A stretch of DNA of 64,000 nt from Ophioceras dolichostomum (taxonomy: Eukaryota; Ascomycota; Sordariomycetes; Magnaporthales; Ophioceraceae): assembly GCA_003049485.1 (NCBI GenBank), contig PYST01000046.1:1-64000 (forward strand). The letters are read 5' to 3'. The notes below the pieces were generated by a model, which had not been told where the DNA came from, made no database searches, and saw nothing but the letters and a program-made list of their open reading frames with translations. Positions 55,631 to 64,000 of the stretch are shown here, one piece after another. The stretch's first letter is position 1; every line of letters starts with the position of its first letter. The translations under genes and the position numbers were made by a program.

Positions 55631-58600
55631 TCAGGCCGGCTTTGTTCTATGGAATTGTCTGTTTTCTCTTGTTGGTCTACGCTGTCATGAAGCCTGTTCA
55701 TTGGTTGCTCCCTTGCTTATTATTTTCTTTTATTTTACTATTGCTGAGATGGGTAGGGTGTACGGCCACTCTTCGAGCGTGTCTGTGTGTTAACGAGTTA
55801 GTTCTGTGATGATGATATATGGCCATAGTCGGGTAGAGTCCAATAATAACGTGTGTATTCATTTCACATGTGCGTACTCGGTGCCCCCCCTTGAGAGGTT
55901 CGGGAGTCTACATATCAGTCATCTGTCTGTCGTACAGTCTGTCGCAATTTTTCTCGTCTTTGCCACCCTTGACGTCGTCCTAGGCACGAAGCATCATCCT
56001 CGATGGGCAAGCTACAGTAGCGGACCTGCTTTCCTTGAGGTCACGCCGACGGCCCCAAACAGCGCCGATTCGCCGATCAAGACGCATCCTTATGGGGATG
56101 ATCCAAGGAAATTTCGTGCAGTGCAACAGCTTGTCGTTGGTAGAGTTTGCTCGGGGCAGTCCAAGCCAGTTCGCTCGGAGTAAACAGGGAGGGGGAGTAG
56201 GAGCAGGAGGGTGAAGCTGACGAGGGTAGGTAAGCGGTAGGTGATGGGCTCTATGATCGAACGCTAGCTAGGTAGCCTGGAGAGCAAGCCGCGCCATTTC
56301 CGTCCGCGATGCCGTGCCTGCTTCCCTTTGACATGCACGGATCTCGTCTGCCAAAAACCAGGCGGCATTGGAAAGCGGAGAGGGTTGGTTATTTCTGGAT
56401 AGCACAAAAACGCCACTCTCGCGTCATATAATCAGAATTTCCGGGTGATCGACTTGATTTGACCCCGGTGAGTGAGGAGTCCGAAATTCGGGCTGAGAAA
56501 AGCCTAGCCACGTGCGCCGGAATCGGGGAGGGGGGATCTCCTGATGATGCAAGGATACCGAGAAGGAGGGGGGAAGCAGCAGGCACGTCGGCGATGGTAT
56601 TTCCGTGATGCCGTGGTGCGGTGTTCGAATTACCCTCCTTTTAGCACAGGATAGACGGGGAAGTCGGAAGCGAGGTCGGCGCCCCTTGGTCATTGCCCAC
56701 TACTTTCAATAGTATATTCCGCCCTCCAAGCTTGGCGATATCGGCGCAGAGCGATGATCTCTCTCTGTAACGAAATGTCATCTCGTAAGAGAGAACGAGT
56801 ATTGTGACCATATCTCCGCATCCATGGGGAAGGCAACAGAGCGATCTACCAAGAGGAGGAGGGTAGGATTTTCCTGCCGGGCCGGGGTTAAGTTCTTCAC
56901 GGGTAATTGAAGCGTGTGGTTGAAAGTTCACCCTTTGCTAACCATCTGAGCAAGCCTACGCTGCTCGGCTCGGTGCTTGCTGCTTTGGGGGCAAAAAGAA
57001 AGTGTGTGGCCCGAATCAGCGGCTAGCTAGCTGCCTTGTGTATGTGCCTCGATCATCACAAGTGACAGACATGTGTGGGTGACATAGGAGAATGGTAAGG
57101 TGTGGCGATCACAAGTCAGGAACAGGATGCCACCTTTTTTCCAGGCAGAATGTCGATCGCCGTAAGGTGAGATATGTGGGTAGTATGCAAGCATTCCTTG
57201 GAAAGGAAAGCCGAGGCAGTCAGGGCCATGGTACATTCCCCTGCCCCAAGAGGGGGCTGGGACCCCTTTCGCAACATCCACTCTCTCATCTATCAGCTCT
57301 CCTTGCCTTGTCGTCTATCGTCGTATATCCCCTGATCCTTCTCACAAGTCTGGATGCCATTCCAACCTCGCTTGTGGCGCTTACGAGTGTCGTACGTTCC
57401 CTGGTCGAAGAGTGGCCCTCGGCACTTGTCCCCCTGTCAATGGCATCTCCCGAGAGTCAAAGGGGAAAGAGATCGTCATCACTACCGCCTCTGTCAGGGG
57501 CAAGTCATCGTAGGGAAGCAAGGAAGAGAGAATGTGAGTTAAAGGTAAGCTCCACTGAGAGAACTGCCAGAGTGGCACACACGTAAGCCCCTGTATAGAT
57601 GCGGTGAGCGATGACGAACGGGGCCTAAGGCTACGCGTGTTCTTCACAAGGCCATAGGTCTGTGGCGGGGTGAGCGGAAGGGGGAGTAGCAGGGAACACC
57701 TTGCTGGGAGTCAGCATGTAACGGTGGCTGGGATAGCAGCCGGAGGAAGGCCGTCGTAGAAACTAGTTACCCACCTAGTCTGTCTAACTTAGAGCTCGGA
57801 ACGAGAGCTGGGACGGGGACGCCTGTGCCGAGCAGGGGTTGCACGTGGCATAAACTCCTTTCACCCTCCATTCCAGCCCCTTGCGAAGGCATCCATGTGT
57901 CGAGAGTGTCGCCCTTGTCCTGGAAGGTCCACACGAGCAGCTAGGGCCGACAAGTCTCATCAAGGGATATCCGTAAGTCCGCAGAGGTCATGCACCCTGA
58001 CTTGATCCCATTTTCTTGCGCCCTCTTTTCCCCGGTTTCCCCGGTTTCCCCGGTTCAGTCCGATCCGTTACTTTCCTGCTTTGCGAAGTTGGACTCTTCG
58101 ATGCATGCCTCTTTTGTACCACCGCCACCACTTCGGTGAACGAAGGGGAAAGAGGAGGGGCCCTGGCAGGACAGAGAGAGGGTTCGGAATGTAGCACCTT
58201 GTACTTCCGTTGCTGACTCCACCTTCTGAGCTGCAAGAGTCGGAGCATTCCTCTCCTTAAACAAGTACTGTGACCCTTGACGTAGGCGATTTTATTCCTC
58301 TTTATGGTTTTCTCTCCGCTCGCCTCCTTTCTTGGCAAGATCAATTTCTCCGGAGTAACAGTTGCATGCGGAACGGGAAGTGGAGGTCCCTGGAGGAGGA
58401 GAAGAAGCAGTGGGGAAGGCGCGAAGATGTTCAGTGCTAACAGCGATAGAGCAAAATGTGGTTATATTTTGTTAGTGCGCCCCTGCATTTTGGTGGATCA
58501 TCCATCCGCCTTAAATGCCGGTCCCCGAACGCAACTCCTCCCCGCAATATCCCCAGATCCAACCGGCAGTTTCGTGCTGTCATGCCTTTTTGTCGTTCTT

Positions 58601-60233
58601 CCAACGTGCAATCAACAAGAACAAACCCAATTCGAGGATATTCCTGAACTTTTCATAAACCTGATCGTCGAACCAGTCGCGGTCGAGAAAGCCTGCTTTA
58701 CCCGCGCTTGTGATCTTTAGCCGTATGCGCTCTCCTCTTATCCGTCTTTTATCCTTTCGGCCTTGGTAGAAGAAGATCGCCGCCCATCAACGTCGGCGGT
58801 CGGCCTTCGTACCTGACCCATGTTTCCCTCCACCACGGAGAACAGAGTCCCGCTGTTGGTGGCTGGATCCGCGTTCCCGGTCCAGGACGCTCTCCGTCCT
58901 TCACCACATGCGGCGGACGACTGGGAGAACAGCCAGAGAACAGGGAGAGATAAGCTCTTCACTGGTTGGACGGCTTGGCATTATCGTTATGTTAAGCATC
59001 TAAGAGCCGTCGTGCAGACATGACACGCGTATGGCATATACGGACCCCTAAACTGGAGGCAGCTCGCTTGGAAACCGGCGGCGGTGCGCTGGGATCGTGG
59101 AATTGTTCGCGAAGGCCACGCGAACTTTTCTGTTTCACAAGTTTTGGTCGCCAGCCTGCAGGCTAGGCTGGCTACCTCGGCCCAGCTCGCGGTCCATTGC
59201 GGATCTCCACGATGCTCTCCCCTCCTTCGCCTCGTTCCCTTCTGCAGCTGGCGTTGGGTCTATGCTCTCGCTTCTTCATTTCGAGGCCTTTTGTTTTCCC
59301 TTCGCCCCTCGCTTCTTGGTTCTCGTCCATTGTCGTGCCGGCCTAGCTATGTCTCATGACCATGGCCGTTGCCGGATAGCCGTCCAAAACGTCACCTCGA
59401 GTGAGGTGCTTTTGCAAATCGTCGCGCCATCTGTCATCAGGCGGTCCATCCTGATGCCCGGACTGATTTACTCCCTGGTCCCTCTTCATTTACCATCCCG
59501 TCTCTGTCTCTATTGGTCATGTCCGCTGAGATCATAGCACCTCGTTCCCCGCGTTTTCCTCTCCACTCTCTCGCTCCCTCTCTCCCTCTCTCACTCCCCT
59601 TCCCGACCCCGCGAACAGTGGTGAGCCGCTTCCACCATGAAGCACGGAATCTCGCGAGGATCCCCAACAGCACTTTCTGCCGGTAAGCCTTGCAGCAGGA
59701 CACGTACTGCTCGCTTCTGGACAGTGCTGCAGGTTCATTTCCATAGTTTCTATCTTTGTATCCACCTTGTCTGCTTCCCGTTTGCTTTCATCTGCAGGAT
59801 ACTTTGGCTGAACGACCAAACGCTCCACCATGCTCTTGGAAACGTTGGAAGCGATTCCCTTTCCTGGTCAGTCCCGACCCTCTCCTCGACGCATCCCACG
59901 AGCCTGGCAGCGGTCTTCGCCGTGCATCCCGCGACCAAAACCGAACCTCTTCACCGCGGGAGCAGATCCATCAATATGGGCGAACGGCCATCAATATCGG
60001 CCTCTCTCTTCTTCCAAATTGCCCCCAATATCGTCCTCAGGAAGGCGTCGTAAGCTGTCCAGCTCGAAACACCAAGGTTCGAGGCTCGCGATAGCTTCGA
60101 AAATGTCTATAAGATGACTCGAAATTCGCGACCTGAGTCGCAAGCTTTTTGGTCTGGCCTCTCAAGTCTCAACCCCCTTCAACTCCCCCGGATCTTGGGC
60201 TTCAATAGTGGGACGCTTCTGCCTTCGTTCAAG
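55631..60233. other. 4.6-kb region without a supported gene
   Basis: Many frames of 60-164 codons overlap on both strands without domains. It contains GTAGGTAAGCGGTAGGTG sequence near 56226-56245 and a TTTCCCCGG repeat at 58027-58053. A TTCGAAT-type motif followed by TTTT lies near 56623-56642, which I rejected as a tRNA. The last few hundred bases form the promoter of the 60234 gene. Confidence 0.5.
58027..58053. repeat. Nonanucleotide tandem repeat (TTTCCCCGG)3
   Basis: Three perfect units in intergenic DNA. Each contains CCCCGG, similar to CreA-type sites, but there is no adjacent gene to connect it to. Confidence 0.8.
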
Positions 60234-61713
60234 ATGGTGCCCAGATACCTCTGGACTGCCCTGCTCCTCGCACCGGCCGTTCTCGGCCTGGTGATCCCCG
60301 ATGCTGAGAATGTGAGTCTTGCACCTCCCGTTCGTTGCTAGGCCTCCTCGGCCCTCTGTTTCGCCTGAACAACAAGAATATAGCTAATGCAATATCTAGG
60401 CCTTGGACCTCGCTGAACGCGATGAGAATGAGGTCGCCTTCCACGTCATGCCTCGTGCTGAGGCTGACGTGAAGGTCCGCGACACGGTCACTGACGTGGC
60501 CGAGGCTGATGTCGAGGAGGATGTCGATTCCGACGTCGAGGTCGACGATGCCGACAAGAAGAAGGTACCGATATCCCGATGCTGCGATAGGCGTACCCCA
60601 CCAACTTCGGGGCCTCAAGCTAATCACTGGGTAAATATCACAGAAGAAGAAGAAGAAGTCCAAGAAGAAGGGGAAGAAGAAGGGCAAGAAGAAGGGGAAG
60701 AAGAAGGGCAAGAAGAAGGGCAAGAAGAAGCACCGGAAGGGAAAGAAGGGCCCGCATCTGACGGATGCCGAGGAGGAGACCGCTGAGGCCTCCGACCTCG
60801 TCGAGAGGGACGCTACCTCCGACGTCGTCGAGGCCGATGATGTCGAGGCTGATACCGAGGAGGATGTTGAGGTTGACGACGCTGACAAGAAAAAGAAGAA
60901 GAAGAAGAAGCATAGTGAGTGATACCTGCCAGATGCTACCTAAGCCGTAAGCTGTGTGTCCTCGGGCAGGAGTACCTAACCTTGAAATCACCCCAATATA
61001 GGCAAGAAGAAGGGCAAGAAGAAGGGCAAGAAGTCGAAGAAGGGTAAGTAACGACAAACTCCACCTACCAGCCCGGTCATTTTGTCTGGTTTCCCAGTCC
61101 TAACTCGTCATCACTGAAAATAGGCAAGAAGAAGCACGGCAAGAAGAAGCACAGGAAGGGTAAGAGAAAGTCCCACCGTCGCCCCCACCGCCCAGAGCCG
61201 GAACCCCATCGCCACAAGCACAAGCGTCCTCGCCCGGAGCGCCCCGAGAGACCTGATCGCCCCGATCGTCCCGATCGGCCCGCGAAGGGCAAGGGCAAGA
61301 AAGGGAAAGGCAAAGGAAAAGGAAAAGGAAAAGGACCCGGCGAGGGCGAGGAGCCCCGGCCTACCCGAACCTCTAGGCCCACAAGGACCGCGAGACCTAC
61401 ACCAAGCACCAGACCCTCTCGGAGCTCCCGGCCTACACCCACCTCCCGGCCCACACCCACCTCCAGGCCTACACCCACCTCCAGACCTACACCAACATCA
61501 AGACCTGCACCACCAACCTCAAGAGCCTCGCCGACTGGAACGCGCATCACTACCCCTCGGCCCAGCCCGACCTTCACCCTCACAAGATCATACACCACCA
61601 CACCCCGGCCCACCACCAGACCACCCCCGGTCACCATCCCGACCTCCGCCTCCGTCTCTGTTGCCCCGAGCCTCACCATCTCAGCCCCGAGAGTCACGCT
61701 TTCAGCAAGCTAA
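60234..61713 (+). CDS. Secreted highly charged low-complexity protein (acidic / Lys-Gly / Thr-Pro-Arg repeats)
   Basis: Five exons, 60234..60311, 60400..60564, 60644..60914, 61002..61043 and 61124..61713, give 381 residues. Every junction has GT-AG borders and restores phase. The signal peptide is MVPRYLWTALLLAPAVLG. Residues 27-81 are acidic and end VEVDDADKKK; 82-108 are lysine-rich with KKKG repeats. A second acidic block with the same ending (VEVDDADKKKK) precedes a second KKKG block, so the acidic-plus-lysine module is duplicated. The 42-nt fourth exon is phase-symmetrical and wholly lysine/glycine-rich. Exon 5 has HRKGKRKSHRR, RPERPDRP repeats, a KGKGKG run, then SRPTPT repeats and a Ser/Thr/Val-rich end. 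No known domain is present. Alternating strong negative and positive blocks after a signal peptide suggest a surface- or polymer-binding or phase-separating matrix protein, but this is inference. Confidence 0.75.
61426..61497 (+). repeat. Coding 18-bp tandem repeat, SRPTPT x4
   Basis: Four units of TCC-CGG/AGG/AGA-CCT/CCC-ACA-CCC-ACC in the C-terminal part of the charged secreted protein. Third-position differences mean the repeat is not brand new. Thr/Pro-rich repeats of this kind are usual O-mannosylation sites. Confidence 0.85.
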
Positions 61714-62825
61714 GTCGTCTTAGGGCCCAAACATGACTAAATTGTCATTGCGCTCCCCTCGAGCCGCGCCGCCGAACACCTTTCGACAATACCTCCCGGC
61801 CGGCGAGGAGTCTGAGAACGGGGGAAACGGGGAGGGGAAGGAGATGGGGGGTGTTGATGCGGTGATGCGGTGAGGGTGTTTGCAGGTGGAGGTGGGGATT
61901 CCTAGGTGAACCTTCGGTGCGAAAACGATTCGACAGCAGCAGCAACGCGGATAAAAAATCCACCACGAACTTCGGACGGAACGCCAGCTGAACAACTCCT
62001 TGTCTGGTCTAATAATCCGTGGGGCTGGAAGCGATTGTTCCCTGATAACATGGCAACTTCACCACAAGCACACAGCGAGCCGCCACAACAAGAAACGATA
62101 CATGTCGGGCATGTGGCAGAGTCAGGTGCAGCAAAGTGGTAGTCGGGGGTATTCGGTCAAAACAGGCCCACGCCTTGTGGCCACGATGGGGGAGACGTCC
62201 GGGGGGATCTGGGGGAAAACTAAAACTTCTCTTTCACACAATTCCTTCCTCTTCTTCTTTCTGGACATTCTTTGTACGTAACACTCACAAGCAAATCATT
62301 GCGCCACCACCCACCCTATTCCTCTCTACGCGAGGGACCGCGGTGGTGGCGTATGAGAAGAGAGACGGCACAAATTCACTTGTATGATGACCTATGATTC
62401 GGCTCTCCTTTTGCTTCTCTTGCTCTTGAGTGATGCTACAAGGAAAGAGTAGAGAGCTTCGTCTTGCCCGGTAAGTAGCCTATCGATCTCCATGATGAGA
62501 TCGTGTTTCGGGGGGGAAGGCACGGACGAGCTTCGAGTTGACTCTGGCTTCCCATTATAGAGGAAAGAAGAACCCGACGTGGGTGATACTAAGAGGAAAG
62601 GACGGCTGGACGCATCATCCCCATGCCGGCTGGTCAGCTTGAATTTCCCAGGCTGGGTGCATCTCGCATCCATCCGTTTTCTTGGTTCCTGAATAACGCC
62701 TCGTGCATAACTGTTGGTCATATATCTTTTAATCATACCCGCTCCTCTGCTTAATCTTACAAGGCACAACGTACCCAGACCCGTCCAGTACTGCCATCCC
62801 AAGGCGTTCCGATCCAACGTGCGTC
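61714..62825. other. Intergenic, one doubtful minus-strand frame
   Basis: A 141-codon minus-strand frame (62392-62817) ends KHDLIMEIDRLLTGQDEALY and a basic SKRSKRRAES tail. That part looks helical and protein-like, but the N-terminal half does not and no family is recognised. Otherwise the region holds the 3' flank of the charged-protein gene and no supported gene. Confidence 0.4.
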
Positions 62826-63215
62826 ATGGCGGCTATTGGGGAAATCGTCTACTGTCCAGTGAATCATGTGGAGTGGGCGCACATGGCCTCGAAACTCCTG
62901 TCGATTCTCCTTGGGTCTGTCAACTCGGCGGAGGGCCCGCGCCAAGCCAACGCAAACGTCGTACACATCAATCATATCTTGTACTACAGCAACAGAAACG
63001 AGGCGGCCGCCACCGAAAACCCGGGTTTGCCCACCTCAAGGGCTTCAAGACTGTCCCACGATGCCATCCTGCACCTGAGAGCCGTCTGGGCCCGCCCAAG
63101 CACGCTTGAAGAGGCGAAAACCAACCTCATGGTCACCCCTACAAAGGAATCTTTTGAGCGAGCAGAGCCGTTGTTTGAAGCGGCCATGAAGGATCTCCTG
63201 AGCAACAAGGACTAA
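62826..63215 (+). CDS. Hypothetical protein, possibly N-terminal half of the next frame
   Basis: A 129-residue frame starting MAAIGEIVYCPVNHVEWAHM. It is predicted mostly helical (KLLSILLGSVN, LSHDAILHLRAVWARPSTLE, PLFEAAMKDLLSNKD) with no signal peptide or membrane helix. I recognise no family; the HVEWAHMASKLLSILL segment faintly recalls the gag-like EW motif of the 10.7-14.4 kb genes. The TAA at 63213-63215 is followed in the same frame by an open stretch to the window edge. The two parts may therefore be one gene broken by a stop or joined by an unseen intron. Confidence 0.4.
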   Translation: MAAIGEIVYCPVNHVEWAHMASKLLSILLGSVNSAEGPRQANANVVHINHILYYSNRNEAAATENPGLPTSRASRLSHDAILHLRAVWARPSTLEEAKTNLMVTPTKESFERAEPLFEAAMKDLLSNKD

Positions 63216-63275
63216 GCCCCTGCAACCGCATCCTCCCGGCCGCCCTGGGTGGAGCGGCTAGACACTACGAAAGCC

Positions 63276-64000
63276 ATGGAAGAACAGCCTTGGGAGTACC
63301 ACGACGACCAGGTGTACGGGCAGTGGAACGACAAACCGATTAGCCAGTTCGGCCCCGTAGAATCACATCGGAAGGATCAGATATGTCAAGACTCTCTACG
63401 TGGCCTTCTGGCCTGGTCAATCAACACAGTCCGCAGCGGGCCCTGGTCCCAGGCGCCACTCTGGAGATTCACACTGCCCAGGCGGCTTTCGCTTTGGCTG
63501 TGGGCGTCCAACCGCGAGAACAAGGACTCTTCTCCCGGCACCAGCAGTCGCCGCCCACTCACCCGTCTCCTCATTCAGCCCCCAAATGGCGAATTGGTAC
63601 TACGTGATCCGGGGCACCGCAAGGCCGCGCCACTCGCGTTAGCAACCTCCACGAGGTGGAGGTGGTCTGTAGCGCAGCGTGCGATTGAGCGCCAGGAAAG
63701 CTTCCTCATGGCAGCTTGGATCCAGTGGGCGGACGGCGGCGCCGACGCTGCCGACATCGCTAAAACGCCCGAGACTGGCGGACTTGCTGATGACCATGGA
63801 ACGTCTGGTTCCGTAAGGGGACAACTACACGCGACGCCCGATAGCTATGCGACACCCGGCAGCTTTGCGACACCGAGCAGCTTTACGGTACCCTATACGA
63901 CGCCTGACAGCCAAACGACCACGACTACAGCGACGAGCAGCAGTCATGGAATAGCCCCGAAGCCCAGCGACCACGGCAAGTCCAGTAGCAGCGGCAACCC
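63276..64000 (+). CDS. Hypothetical protein, cut by the right window edge
   Basis: From ATG 63276 the frame is open for more than 241 codons to the end of the window, and in phase with the frame ending at 63215. The start is MEEQPWEYHDDQVYGQWNDK. The middle is rich in Trp and Arg (WSINTVRSGPWSQAPLWRFT, RRLSLWLWASNRE, FLMAAWIQWADGGADAADIA). The end is a Thr/Ser/Pro low-complexity region with three 18-bp units encoding AT-P-x-S-Y/F (63831-63884). No domain is recognised. The first codons before the ATG (back to 63216) are also open, so the ATG may not be the true start. Confidence 0.45.
   Translation, partial: MEEQPWEYHDDQVYGQWNDKPISQFGPVESHRKDQICQDSLRGLLAWSINTVRSGPWSQAPLWRFTLPRRLSLWLWASNRENKDSSPGTSSRRPLTRLLIQPPNGELVLRDPGHRKAAPLALATSTRWRWSVAQRAIERQESFLMAAWIQWADGGADAADIAKTPETGGLADDHGTSGSVRGQLHATPDSYATPGSFATPSSFTVPYTTPDSQTTTTTATSSSHGIAPKPSDHGKSSSSGN
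63831..63884 (+). repeat. Coding 18-bp tandem repeat (ATPxS[YF]) x3
   Basis: Three units beginning GCGACRCC in the Thr/Ser-rich part of the right-edge open frame. Degenerate copies continue to about 63914. Confidence 0.75.

Noticed and set aside
56565..56642. tRNA-like segment with GTTCGAATTACC and a T run
   Set aside because: A GGAGGG/CCCTCC acceptor-like pairing exists, but the A box, D arm and anticodon arm cannot be formed.
58027..58053. TTTCCCCGG triplicate as a CRISPR-like or regulatory array
   Set aside because: The units are contiguous without spacers and no gene starts nearby, so it is a simple tandem repeat.
60638..61057. Minus-strand frame of 139 codons, extremely Leu-rich
   Set aside because: It is the exact antisense of the lysine repeat (CTT/CTC/TTC codons). 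No start context or family applies and it spans introns of the plus-strand gene.

Overview
The window is nuclear DNA of a filamentous ascomycete, most likely a Sordariomycete. The signs are short spliceosomal introns (73-201 bp) with GT donors, YAG acceptors and CTRAC-like branch points, GC-rich coding sequence, pyrimidine-rich promoters, and fungal proteins such as Pom34, the Cut12 family, Vps54 and a CPC-3/GCN2-type kinase. I built gene models by joining open frames at splice sites that restore both phase and family similarity. I found no convincing tRNA, rRNA, CRISPR array or intact transposon.

Layout. 1-8.2 kb: a carbohydrate-active stretch with a secreted GH62 arabinofuranosidase (-), a six-hairpin-glycosidase-like protein (-) and a GH32 beta-fructosidase without a signal peptide (+). 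9.4-14.4 kb: a single-pass membrane protein, then three small tandem genes (+) that resemble the N-terminal gag domain of Copia-type elements without any pol; the third is frameshifted. 15.4-24 kb: a secreted DUF1996 protein, an acyl-CoA dehydrogenase with a PTS1-like AKI terminus, the nuclear-pore protein Pom34 (-), and a membrane-anchored acyl-CoA-synthetase-like protein with a degenerate ATP loop. 24.9-38 kb: a 14-TM DHA2-type MFS transporter (-), a Cut12-like spindle pole body protein (-), and divergently the eIF2alpha kinase GCN2/CPC-3 (+).

38-64 kb: two large gene-poor intervals (5.5 and 4.6 kb) flank a small secreted thaumatin-like/DNase1-type protein with a polySer-polyAsp-polyLys tail. 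Vps54 (-) and Mcm5 (+) then share a divergent promoter carrying G1/S (MBF-type) motifs. After another 4.6 kb without genes comes a five-exon gene for a secreted, extremely charged low-complexity protein: acidic blocks, KKKG repeats and a Thr/Pro/Arg repeat tail. It is the most unusual gene here, because unspliced intron 2 would convert the lysine repeats into glutamate repeats. Two unrecognised open frames separated by one in-frame TAA reach the right edge.

The genes do not form one pathway. Housekeeping genes (gcn2, mcm5, vps54, pom34, cut12-like, acyl-CoA dehydrogenase) alternate with accessory secreted or lineage-restricted genes. The accessory parts are the left 15 kb, the 43.6-kb gene, the 60-kb gene and the right edge.
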